NCBI GenBank assembly: GCA_022266195.1
Contig: WHVY01000009.1
Coordinates: forward strand, 1,612,001-1,676,000
Direction of reading: 5' to 3'
Length of the DNA stretch: 64,000 nucleotides
DNA from: Tetranychus cinnabarinus
Lineage: Eukaryota > Arthropoda > Arachnida > Trombidiformes > Tetranychidae
Numbering within the stretch: the stretch's first letter is position 1; each line of letters begins with the position of its first letter. The notes beneath the pieces are model-generated. The model was not told where the DNA came from and did no database searches. It was given only the letters and a program-made list of their open reading frames with translations. The position numbers were made by a program, and so were the translations under genes. Below, one piece after another: positions 31,456 through 41,208 of the stretch.

Positions 31456-31933
31456 TCAGGTATTGATCTCTTGAATCATTTTAGCTACTGCCAAATTTCT
31501 TGGTTGATTTTTTCGAGCCAAGAAAGCAACTACCTCCAAAACTTCATAAGAAACTTCCAATTTAGTAGCTAGATAGTTTGTTTTAAACTCGCAGGTGACT
31601 GGCACTGGCTCATGCAGGATAAAATCCTTTAATTTGTAGATGCCCCCCTCCATTTTGTTAATACGCATTCACAAAGATGTTTTTCCCTCACGCCAATGAA
31701 ATTTTTTTATATGGTCAAGGAACGTTTGTCGATTGGTGTTTTCTTTCACGTTATCACAACAATAACAAACGTGATACGTTTAAAACACCTCGCGTAGATG
31801 CTTGTAAAGGGTGTTATTTTTCTCTTTCAATTCACCTGGATTATGTTTACAACCCGGTGCTCCTTTGCCCTTGTATAGTTTTTTTCAGATCCTTGAATTT
31901 TCCATAGATTTATCAAATCTCGATTCCATTTCT
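31456..31933 (-). pseudogene. Decayed, unrecognised protein with a zinc-finger-like segment
   Basis: One minus-strand frame runs from ATG 31933 to the stop at 31456 and is broken by three in-frame stops. The last open part begins MRINKMEGGIYKLKDFILHE (31668). The upstream part reads VCYCCDNVKENTNRQTFLDH and IKKFHW, with a C-x-x-C ... H-x4-H pattern like a C2H2 finger. It is continuous in one frame apart from the nonsense codons, so it is a degraded gene rather than chance. I cannot name the family. It may be a transposon-derived zinc-finger protein. Confidence 0.55.
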
Positions 31934-32159
31934 TACCTAGCGATGAAAGCGCCCTCTTTATCTTATATCAAATAAGTAAATTCTCGCACAACAGGACCAT
32001 TCCCCAACTGCACCTCATTTTCGTGGTGCGAGGCTTTGGCATTGTCAACCTCACCTCCTTTTAATCTTAGGCTTACCTCCGATTCGGCAACTCATTTGTT
32101 ATGCCGGTACATTTGGAATGTAACACAACTTTGAAGTGAATGCTTTGGCATCTAGAGAT

Positions 32160-32372
32160 CTAGGCATCTAAATTTGCTCGATATGCCTCTGCAAAACTAT
32201 CAGAGCTTTTCAGATTTTTCCACATAAATTCATTACCCTTGGAAGGTCCTGGTTGAGTGGCATCATTACCCTCGTAGGGAAATGGTAGCGTGGCTTCATC
32301 ATTGTCGGAGACCACGGGTGAGCTGATTCTTCTTTTAGAAGCGCGCGTTTGTGTTTTAGTCATCTTCAACAC
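32160..32372 (-). other. Possible N-terminal exon of the decayed minus-strand gene
   Basis: A 70-codon open frame beginning MLKMTKTQTRASKRRISS with an acidic, Pro/Ser-rich middle (SDNDEATLPFPYEGND). It has a coding-like composition and lies just upstream of 31456-31933 on the same strand. No splice junction linking them could be fixed, so the relationship is a guess. Confidence 0.3.
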
Positions 32373-32591
32373 AACAATTTTTGAATATAATCACGACGTA
32401 ATAACCTACAGTAATGAAAAAATGAAAATAAATGAAAAAGAGTTGTATTATTGTCATTTAATACTCCTATTGATACACATTTTGTTGTAGTTAGTTAATT
32501 TGAATGTTACTAATAGACTCAAAAAATCTCAAATCATCTTACCTTTGGCAATGAAGATGATAAATCCAAGCAAAGCAAATTTTGATTACTA

Positions 32592-33146
32592 CAGGGCATT
32601 TCAGCTAATTTTCCTGTTGTAAAACGGCTATTACTCTGCACTGGAGTGACTTTGAGGCTAGATATTTTGTTTAAGGAAATTTCAGCGACACTCAATTGTC
32701 ATATTTCAAGGTCAAGGTCATTCAAGGTCATTGCGTTATTTGACCTCTAACTGATATTTGAAGGTCATTTTCTGAGAGTGCAAAAATTTTCACATTGGTT
32801 AATGCTTTTTGCATGTCCATAACTCATGCTGGTCAAAAGATATGAGTGTTTACACATTGTTATGTTGATCAATCGGTTTTAAAGAAAAACTCATTCATCT
32901 TTCCAACGGTGTAAGATACCAACTTGTTGCAAACCTCAACCAATGTGAAAATTTTTGCACTCTCAGAAAATGACCTTCAAATATCAGTTAGAGGTCAAAT
33001 AACGCAATGACCTTGAATGACCTTGATCTTGAAATATGACAATTGAGTGTCGCTGAAATTTCCTTAAACAAAATATCTAGCCTCAAAGTCACTCCAGTGC
33101 AGAGTAATAGCCGTTTTACAACAGGAAAATTAGCTGAAATGCCCTG
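32592..33146. mobile_element. 555-bp fold-back MITE with CAGGGCATTTCAGCTAATTT ends, TA duplication
   Basis: Two arms of about 209 bases (32592-32800 and 32938-33146) are almost perfect inverted copies, from CAGGGCATTTCAGCTAATTT inward to CACATTGGTT. A 137-bp unpaired centre separates them. TA flanks both ends (32590-32591, 33147-33148). It has no coding capacity and is of Tc1/mariner-like MITE type by ends and target. The near-perfect arms suggest a young insertion or one kept similar by gene conversion. Confidence 0.92.
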
Positions 33147-33148
33147 TA

Positions 33149-33511
33149 TGATAATCAAGAAGCAAAGAAAAATTCGAATTGAAAGATCTTAGCCGTGAGT
33201 CCTTGGATTTTAGAATCTATCGCCAGATAGAGCCAAAGGTGTTAGCTATCGTTTTAGCTATGCAATTCTCTTGAATGAAAATTGTAACAATTGCAACAAT
33301 ATCATTATAAATGAATTGGAAATTAAGAAAAGAAACTCAAACAATCAACTTTTTCGAGAACGATCTAAATTAAATGTGAATGCAAATCAACAAACATACA
33401 AATTTAGTTTTAATTTGAAGTTATCTGATAATCTGTTTATTTAGGAACAATTTAGAACCTTTACTCACTCATTTCTATCATTGCAGGTGCGATTTGCTTG
33501 GGAGATTATAA
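33149..33511. other. Gap, no gene seen
   Basis: AT-rich spacer between the MITE and the broken frame at 33512. Nothing was recognised. Confidence 0.35.
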
Positions 33512-33877
33512 AAGAGTCCTTTCTATATATTCAAAGCACCAAATACATTGGTTTTCATTGTCTGTGGTGAACGTAACTGGGCTAATTTTGATGAAAATGT
33601 TTATATTGCAGACGGATTGAAATAAAAAACTGCGCAAGGTCCTGAAATTTATGTGTGTATCGCTAAGAGTTTTCAAATTGAAACATGGAAATTTAAAAAA
33701 GAAGATGGCACAGAAGAAGTTATTCTCAGAGATGCAGCTCATCCAGAAAATTATGAAAAAGATGGATCTCATGTTTTCATGCTAGTTAAAACAGAAAAAG
33801 GCTGGATTGAAATCAACAATGATTCTTTATTTGTCCCATTGAAGACTTATACTGCAGTCCAGCCTTTTCAACTAAAT
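33512..33877 (+). pseudogene. Broken reading frame of unknown family joined to an NYN fragment
   Basis: One frame is open from 33512 except for a TAA at 33623-33625. Before it: APNTLVFIVCGERNWANFDE; after it: QGPEIYVCIAKSFQIETWKF, then KEDGTEEVILRDAAHPENYE and VFMLVKTEKGWIEINNDS. The composition is clearly protein-like. No domain is assigned with confidence. Near 33878 it passes without a gap into the C-terminal part of an NYN-cluster copy, which marks a recombination junction. Confidence 0.5.
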
Positions 33878-34378
33878 TTGTTAGTGATTTATTGGTTGGA
33901 GAAGCGGCGCAGAAACTAAAATATTTATTGACTATATCAGTCAAATCTGGTTTTAAATTTACATCTGAAATGATCTCAATAATTACAATATACATTGTAT
34001 TTGGTACAAATAGACTGTCCAGCTTCCATTGAGTTTCAGGATAAAATTTGGGTTGAATTTGATGATTTAGAGAAAAGAAACAAAATTAAGACTATATTCC
34101 TAGGTTTAGATTTCAGAATGTTACACGAAAATGATGAAGATGATTTCAATGTTGAGATTGTAACGCAATTTTTCTCAAGTATGCCAACAAAAATTGCTAA
34201 AATGCTAGCGAATAAATTGATAAAGACAACAGAAGCAGCTGCAGCGAATGTACCTATGATTACTCAAGTTGTGCCATTAGGACACTTCAATTATAACTAC
34301 AGAAAAGCAGTTAGAATGTCAATCAGTCAATATTGTCAATCATATGAGTCAGTTCGATATCAAAATCAAATAAATTGA
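33878..34378 (+). pseudogene. 3' fragment of an NYN-cluster copy
   Basis: Matches the last 165 residues or so of the 23350 protein: GEAAQKLKYLLTISVKSGFK, then a small insertion near 33990 shifts the frame, then IDCPASIEFQDKIWVEFDDL through PLGHFNYNYRKAVRMSISQY to a stop at 34378. Everything upstream (NYN, first RRMs) is absent. Confidence 0.85.
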
Positions 34379-34510
34379 TTAATTCAGCAAAAACGCTTGC
34401 TAAGAATACATATGCTGATACTGTGCCACTCGGCCATCTCAATTATAATTACAGAAAAGCAGTTAGAATGTCCACCAGTCGATATTGCCAATTAAATGAT
34501 TTAGTTTGAT
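34379..34510 (+). pseudogene. Second, tandem copy of the NYN C-terminal end
   Basis: About 120 bases repeating the last coding segment: AKTLAKNTYADTVPLGHLNY, then NYRKAVRMSTSRYCQ and a stop near 34509. It is followed by the duplicated 3' flank. It is nearer to the 23350 copy in the KNTYA region than the preceding fragment is, so two different copies have been joined here. Confidence 0.8.
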
Positions 34511-35154
34511 CTCGAAGTCATCGCACCAACATTCTCTATACAACTGAAACTTTTACAGTTAAAAAGCATTTACATTCAGGACAAAAAGTCAGATCCCTCC
34601 AGCTGAAGCAAATCTGGCTCTACAAAACTTTGGAGTTCCTGTAACGTCATTGGCTAATAATTATGATCAGTACTCATGCTGTAATGGTTACCCTTAAATT
34701 TGAAGAATAATCGATTGGATCGTATTTCGCTAGTTATTAAATTTATTTGTGTGTTTGGAAATCGATCAAAATAGACTTTTAAAACCTCAAATTGGGGAAA
34801 TGGTAAAGAAGAAATGGTTGGAAAATATATTTTCTTTGCTATAAAATAGACGGTTCATGCATTATACGATTAAAGAATTCTGTCGATCACAGAAAAAGTT
34901 TGCCTTACGACCAATTTATTCGAAACGTTTCTCATTACACTGTGCTTGAAAAGAAATGACAAAGTGCCAATAATGCGAAATGGTTGAAATATCATTTTTA
35001 TTAACTTGTTGCGAAAAAATTGAAAATTTATTTTTGAACAAAGAAGTTTGCCATTTAAAATCATTAAGCATAGCTTGTAAGCTTATTTTTTCTCAAAAAT
35101 CTCAGATAATACTTTTGCCAGGTAACTGATTATTGAAATAATGATAAACTTAAT
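34511..35154. other. Duplicated 3' flank and spacer
   Basis: The first 200 bases parallel the 3' flank at 26179-26400 (GGAGTTCCTGTAACGTC and TAATAATTATGATCAGTA occur in both). The remainder is AT-rich spacer without a gene. Confidence 0.55.
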
Positions 35155-35343
35155 ATAATTCAGATGAAACTTAGATATATTTACGCCCATTGAAATTACA
35201 TTACATGCTCGGCTGAAGATGTACATGTATTGACGAGCTAACGAGACTCTGAATCGTATCAGTTAATTTCATTTGCCTTTCTGGTAAATTTATTATTATT
35301 TCATTTTTCACATTTGTGTTTAAATAAATTCCCTCCTACAATA
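35155..35343 (+). promoter_or_regulatory. Third copy of the NYN promoter / leader
   Basis: AATTCAGATGAAACTTAGAT, then ATATTTACGCCC, matches the blocks before 23350 and 26847. The TATA-like core and the TTTGCCTTTCTGGTA motif are kept, but the upstream short ORF has lost its ATG. Confidence 0.55.
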
Positions 35344-37218
35344 ATGGGTAAACCTTGTGCTGTGTTTTGGAACATTGAGAATATCGATGTACCAAAAGGA
35401 CAATCAGTTGCTTCCATCGTCAATCTAGTTAGATCAACTATAATTAAACCTCACAATTTAAAGGAAACCTTTTTCTTTTGTGTCTGTGATTTTCATAAAT
35501 TACCTGCAAATGTTGGCCATTCATTAACCAATCTAGATGTTGCTATTGTTCAAGCTTACAATGGAATCAAAGATTCAGCTGATATTCAAATAATGGACTT
35601 AATGCGGAATTTTGTTGCAGCTGCTGGACAAGATTGCACTATTATATTATTAAGTGGTGATGCTGATTATTATGGTACTTTAAGTGATCTAAAGAGACTT
35701 CATAATGCATCAATTCATCTGATTAGACTAGCAAATTCATTTTCAACTAAACTTGATCAAATATCCGACTACACATTCATGTTGAATAATGGTTTGCTAA
35801 AGCCAGTTAAATCAACCGGATCATCAATGTATTTCATATCAATCAAAAACTACCCTGCATCAATCAATGTCAAACACGTGATGAAGGAATTGAATGCTCA
35901 GGCCATCGGGAGTATTGAAAAAAGTGCCATTCTTTACGATAATTTAATCTGTATTGGATTCCCTACTTTATGGAACGCAGAGAGGGCTATCGAACAATTA
36001 AATGGATCTCGATATCATGGACACTTTTTAAAGGTTGAATTGATATCAAATTCACCTCTAACAGAAATTATAAAATGTATAAAGCCTAATGTGACTATGC
36101 AGACTAAAAGAAACAAAGAAGTGAAACAATTAACATTCATCAAGATGAGCAATTCTAATGAAGTCGATAATAGCAAAATCATTAATTTGTGTATCACTTG
36201 CCCTACAAAATTAGGCAGTCAATGTATTTTGTCAAGGAAACCATATCTTTGGATTGTCTACTCGTTCAAATCCGATGCACAAGATTGTTTACCAAAAGTT
36301 CAAATAGTGTATCCAGATGCAATCATTTCAGAGCCACCGATTGACTTAACTTTAACATGCCACGAAAATCCATACACTGTTGAATCATGTGAGCTCAAAG
36401 TCTCAAATGAAAATCGTCCAGATTCTGGAGCAGATAATTCTAACATAGCTATTGTTAAACCAGAAAGAGCTATGCAAGTAAATAAACAAGAGCCAAGCTC
36501 CAGTATTGCACCTGTTGCTGCCATCGAAACTAAAGCATTAAAGGAATCAGAAACAACGACTGCAGAACCGCAAAATAGTGTCAGAGCTTATTCTCTTTGC
36601 ACAGTATTTTTTACATACATGTATGATTATTTTTTTGATACGCCTGGAAGATCTGACGAACCAACGAAATGGTTTCTACTTTATAAGCTGTTTGAGAAAC
36701 TATACGATTTGGGAGCGAAAAAAGTCATGTTTCATGGAAATGTTTACTGTGTTCAGTTCGATTCTTTTCCTGATTTTGTAGATGCTTGTGCAAAAATGCG
36801 TTCAAGTTATTTAGAACCTTTCGAATGGTTTTCGCCGTCGCTTGCTTACCGCATTCGAGAAGTTGAAGAGCAAATGAATCGATATAAACAAATTCCTTGG
36901 TGTTTAACGCACGAACTCGACATACGTTGTCTTGTGTTAAATTTTCCGTCTTTCTTACACAACGATTTCATGCAGATGAGGAGAAAAATTTTTGCAAATC
37001 GTGAATGTATCTTCATCAAATCTGTTCCAGGAAAACTTTGGATTGGTTTTCCTAATGAAATTATTTGTAAAAAGTATAAGACAATATTACTTAAACTTTT
37101 CACAGGTCTTCCGCCGACTAACGTCTTAATGGCTAGACCTTCAAACGAACTTTTGGAATCAATCAGTTTTCCAGATTTATTTGGTGATGCTTATGATTTA
37201 GCATTTATTGTAAAATAA
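35344..37218 (+). CDS. NYN + RRM-like protein with D10N change and truncated C-terminus
   Basis: 625 residues from the MGKPCAVFWNIENIDVPKG start. The first catalytic aspartate of the NYN domain is asparagine (N10); the SADIQI and SGDADYY aspartates remain. Such a change usually cripples metal-dependent nucleases of this fold. The RRM1 and RRM2 regions are intact and a third RRM-like unit is diverged (CIFIKSVPGKLWIGFP). The frame stops at TAA 37216-37218 just after GDAYDLAFIV, where relatives continue for 300 more residues. The sequence downstream to 37660 is still recognisably homologous but broken. It may be a retained, shortened, RNA-binding pseudoenzyme or an early pseudogene. Confidence 0.7.
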   Translation: MGKPCAVFWNIENIDVPKGQSVASIVNLVRSTIIKPHNLKETFFFCVCDFHKLPANVGHSLTNLDVAIVQAYNGIKDSADIQIMDLMRNFVAAAGQDCTIILLSGDADYYGTLSDLKRLHNASIHLIRLANSFSTKLDQISDYTFMLNNGLLKPVKSTGSSMYFISIKNYPASINVKHVMKELNAQAIGSIEKSAILYDNLICIGFPTLWNAERAIEQLNGSRYHGHFLKVELISNSPLTEIIKCIKPNVTMQTKRNKEVKQLTFIKMSNSNEVDNSKIINLCITCPTKLGSQCILSRKPYLWIVYSFKSDAQDCLPKVQIVYPDAIISEPPIDLTLTCHENPYTVESCELKVSNENRPDSGADNSNIAIVKPERAMQVNKQEPSSSIAPVAAIETKALKESETTTAEPQNSVRAYSLCTVFFTYMYDYFFDTPGRSDEPTKWFLLYKLFEKLYDLGAKKVMFHGNVYCVQFDSFPDFVDACAKMRSSYLEPFEWFSPSLAYRIREVEEQMNRYKQIPWCLTHELDIRCLVLNFPSFLHNDFMQMRRKIFANRECIFIKSVPGKLWIGFPNEIICKKYKTILLKLFTGLPPTNVLMARPSNELLESISFPDLFGDAYDLAFIVK

Positions 37219-37660
37219 TTAGAAGGTTTGAAGCCGTTCCATTGACCAAACATCATAGAACGAATAAGACTGCAGCGAATACAAGAACAGGTTATAATGA
37301 AACGGTTTTTCAGATCAATGTTAAAGGAGACTTCAATTTGATGCCTTGAGTTGGATAATAGGATAAAAAATATTGAAATTTTTGTAAAGTTTAGCAAAAT
37401 TATTCCACAACATTGTATTCTGCAGTCAATCTCATATATTATTCATGGTATGAAGCACATGCTGCTATTCATTCCTCAATGAATTAAGCAGAAGTTCCCT
37501 ATTTCAAAGAATTTCATAACGAATCATATCACCAGAAGCAGCTCATGTGTTATAACTTCTTGAAATACTACATCCTCGACATCTTTCCACTTTATAGCAT
37601 TCCGATAGACTCTCATAAACTCATTCGAGAACTAAATATATAATAAAATAAATTAAATAT
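37219..37660 (+). pseudogene. Decayed C-terminal remnant of the preceding gene
   Basis: After two in-frame stops the translation PNIIERIRLQRI matches the relatives, then the frame shifts. Near 37440-37590 segments matching YNSWHEAHAA and VPYF(K/R)EF can be followed. Large pieces are missing. This shows the upstream gene once had the full C-terminus. Confidence 0.8.
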
Positions 37661-38083
37661 TGGCCATTATACATGTATTCTGAAATGATTGCTCAGAGTT
37701 GCTCATTGCATATAAGCTTACGAATAGTTAGTAAATAATTCAGTCAGTTAAAAAGTAGTCTAACATTGAAAAATGGGTTAAACCCAAAACTTAAATATTG
37801 AAAGTATACAGCTTAATGATTTATTTGAAAATTATCAACTTTATTTTCAGCTGATCAATTGATTAGACTCAAACAATGGTTAAATAACAAATTGCGAAAT
37901 TGATAATACAATAATGTATATAATAAAGTAAGCAAAAGATGGACTCATGAACAGAGTTCAATATTACAGATTTCTGTTTTGTGTTGCAGGTTAAAAAATT
38001 AGTTTATTTACATTTTGCTTCTATTATATTCACGTTGAATTTTATTTCTAAAACTGATCTACCAATAACACTTGTTTCCATCA
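37661..38083. other. Spacer and presumed promoter of the first UGT
   Basis: AT-rich. It marks the right border of the NYN cluster. No element was recognised. Confidence 0.4.
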
Positions 38084-39464
38084 ATGGGACACTTGAAGAT
38101 ACTTTTATCAGCTATGAGTGGGTAAGTTTTTAGTTGAAAGTTTTCATTAATGAAGTTGTCAACTAATCGATCTATTTAGCCAGGGCCATGTCAATGCTAT
38201 CCTTGGACTTGCTGCCATCCTTAAACAACACAATCATGAGTTGATATTTGCCCTTTCACCGGCTTGGGAATCGTCAATTAAAAGTAGAGGATATCAGTTT
38301 GAAAGTTTACAGTTCGATCAAGTTGAAGATGAAACTAAAGGTGAAGATAAAGCTCCGAATGAAAGTTTTCTCGACTTTATTAAAAACCAATTAGAGATTC
38401 TGAGAAAGGAACCCATGGAAGGTTTAGAATACTTTGATGATGAAAAATTAATCTCGTCATATGCTGGATGGTCGACTGAAATGCTGGCATGTGATAAGCC
38501 CATTGAAAAGGCAATTGATTCGATCAAACCTGACCTTATAATAGTGGACTTTGCTGTTAGATTACCATGTCTAACCAAGACAAAAGTACCTTGGATTCAA
38601 TTGTGGTCTTGCAATCCAGTTGCTATTTACAAAGATTTATGTCCACCTGAAGGATCTGGTCTTTCAGTTTACTCTCCAAAGGAAAAATGGACTCAATTTA
38701 GGAAGTTATATTCATTAAAATATAAACGCCTTCGTGAAAAGTTTAACCAATTCATGATAAGTTCAGGTGTTGAACCTTATGGAGATTATGATTCTTTATA
38801 TTTGCATGAATCACCATACATGAATATTTACAATTATCCTGAGGCTTTGGATTATACCGATGTTGCTCCTCGACCAGATAAATGGTATAGAATGGATGCC
38901 GTTATTCGTGAACCCGATGATAAAGAGCCTTTCAAAGTACCAGAAAATTTAATCAATAAACCAGGTAAACTTATCTACTTTTCCCTTGGCTCAATGGGAT
39001 CGGTTGATTTAGATTTGATGAAAAGAGTTATCGGATGTTTAGCCAAATCTCCTCATCGTTTCATTGTATCCAAAGGACCACATCATAAACAAATTGATTT
39101 ACCAGACAATATGTGGGGTGATCGATATGTTAATCAGATTGGTATTCTTCCGCATGTTGATTTAGTAATAACTCATGGTGGAAACAATACACTAACAGAG
39201 AGTCTATATTTTGCCAAACCGATGATTGTTATGCCTCTAATTTATGATCAACATGATAATGCTCAACGAATTGTGGACAAAGAATTGGGAATCCGGATTC
39301 CAACATACAAGTTTACTGATGACCAACTGCTAAATGCCATTGAAGAATTGATCAATGATGAAAATTTGCATGAAAAACTAAAGAAAATATCAAATGAAAT
39401 GAGAAATACAAAGATTAATGAAACTGTTGTCAAGCTCATTGAGCAAGTTGGTATCAAAAAATAA
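38084..39464 (+). CDS. UDP-glycosyltransferase, bacterial-type (spider-mite-like), two exons
   Basis: Exon 1 is 38084-38121 (MGHLKILLSAMSG), intron 38122-38179 (GTAAGT...TTTAG), exon 2 38180-39464, giving 440 residues. GT-B fold: the N-terminal acceptor half starts QGHVNAILGLAAILKQHNHE. The C-terminal half carries GKLIYFSLGSMGSVD and the nucleotide-sugar motif around H345 (HVDLVITHGGNNTLTESLYF, then AKP and DQHDNAQR). There is no signal peptide and no C-terminal membrane anchor, unlike animal ER UGTs, so it should be cytosolic. Spider mites are known to hold a large UGT family of bacterial ancestry with these traits. The likely role is glucosylation of small lipophilic compounds such as plant toxins, by family. 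The intron shows it is a resident nuclear gene. Its tandem neighbour shares the intron position. Confidence 0.92.
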
Positions 39465-39800
39465 TTAAACTTGTACTCACTCATTCATTAAGTTTTTATC
39501 AAATTCTGGATTATAATATATAAAAAGCAATTAAATACATCGATTGATTGTTTATTGATCAAGATTATTGTTTAAAAAAGATCACTCGCGAAACAATGAG
39601 ATGTGATAAATTCAAAGTGATAATCTTCATTAACATATAATTTTCTGGTTAACTAGATAACCATGTAATGATAAGTAAGCAAACGTTTACAATTTTCACA
39701 CACAAAAACCTAATTCAGTCAGTGTGATTGAAACTCGTTGTTTAAATTTATTTTGATTGTGATCCCTCTACAATAAAACTTGATTTTATTGCGAATTACA
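39465..39800. other. Spacer between the two UGT genes
   Basis: About 340 bases, AT-rich. It should hold the 3' end of the first gene and the promoter of the second. No motif is certain. Confidence 0.4.
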
Positions 39801-41193
39801 ATGGCACCTTTGAAGATACTTTTATCGGCCATGGACGGGTAAGTCAAATGCATTTCTTTGCTTTTGGATCAATGAATTTATCTTATTTAATAAACTATTG
39901 ATTAGTCAGGGCCATGTTAATGCTGTCCTTGGACTTGCTGGAATCTTAAAACAACATAACCATGAGTTGATATTTGCTCTTTCACCGGCTTGGGAATCAT
40001 CCATTAAAAGCAAAGGATACCAATTCATAGCTTTGAAGAAAGATAAAGTTGAAGAGGAAAGTAAAAGTGAAAATCCATTTGAATCTTTACTCAACTTCTT
40101 GAATCAACAACTGGAGATATTGAGGAAAGAACCAATGGAAGCTTTGCAACAATTTGATCAACAAAAACTGGTTTCCACTTATTTAGGATTCACATCTGAC
40201 TTTATGGCGCTTGACAAACCATTTGAAAAAGTAATCGAGCAAATTAAGCCAGACTTGATCATTATTGATTATGTTTATCGAATTCCAACTTTAATCAAGA
40301 CTAAAATACCATGGATTCAATTGTGGTCCTGTAATCCAATTGCTGTTTACAAGGAATCGTGTCCACCTGAAGGAACTGGCTTTTCCGTTTACAGTCCCAA
40401 AGAAGAGTGGTCAGAATATAGAAAGCTGTATTCCATTAAGTATGCACCTCTTCGTGAAATGCTTAACGAATTCATGATAAATTCAGGTGTTGAACCTTAT
40501 AAAGAACTTGAATCAATGGCCTTGTTTGAATCCCCATACTTGAATATTTACAATTATCCTGAGGCTTTGGATTATACCGATGTTGCTCCTCGACCAGATA
40601 AATGGTATAGAATGGATGCCGTTATTCGTGAACCCGATGATAAAGAGCCTTTCAAAGTACCAGAAAATTTAATCAATAAACCAGGTAAACTTATCTACTT
40701 TTCCCTTGGCTCAATGGGATCGGTTGATTTAGATTTGATGAAAAGAGTTATTGGTTGTTTAGCCAAATCCCCTCATCGTTTCATTATATCCAAAGGTCCA
40801 CATCATAAACAAATTGATTTACCAGACAATATGTGGGGCGATCGGTATGTTAATCAAATTGGTATCCTTCCACATGTTGATTTAGTAATAACTCATGGTG
40901 GGAACAATACGTTCATTGAAAGCCTCTACTTCGCCAAGCCAATGATAATAATGCCAATATGGTATGATCAACGTGACAACGCACAAAGAATGGTCGATAA
41001 GCAGCTGGGTATCCGAATAAATACATTTAATTTCACTGATGACCAATTACTTGATGGCATTGAAAAACTTATCAATGATGAAAAGCTACATGAAAGATTA
41101 ACACAGATATCCCATGATATGAGGAATACAAAGACACATGACGAGATAAGCAAACTGATTGAAAAAACCGTTCTGTCAAACAAAACTCAATGA
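39801..41193 (+). CDS. UDP-glycosyltransferase, tandem paralogue of 38084-39464
   Basis: Exon 1 39801-39838 (MAPLKILLSAMDG), intron 39839-39905, exon 2 39906-41193; 441 residues. The intron phase (2) and position are the same as in the upstream gene. The nucleotide-sugar motif is at H343 (HGGNNTFIESLYF) and the histidine near the N-terminus (QGHVNAVLG), at the place of the usual catalytic base, is kept. The acceptor-binding half (40000-40540) differs considerably from the neighbour, whereas 40541-40751 is identical at the DNA level, so substrate preference may differ while donor use is shared. It has no signal peptide and no membrane anchor. Same role as its neighbour, by family. Confidence 0.92.
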
Positions 41194-41208
41194 TCATTTA
41201 AAACAAAC

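Noticed and set aside
2607..37660. LOTUS/OST-HTH domains expected in the C-terminal half of MARF1
   Set aside because: I looked for them in the long copies. The repeated units instead show an RRM-like pattern with IWxGF strands, so only the N-terminal half of MARF1 is claimed.
38084..41193. Bacterial contamination as the source of the UGTs
   Set aside because: Both genes have a GT-AG intron, the same base composition as the neighbours and eukaryotic flanks.
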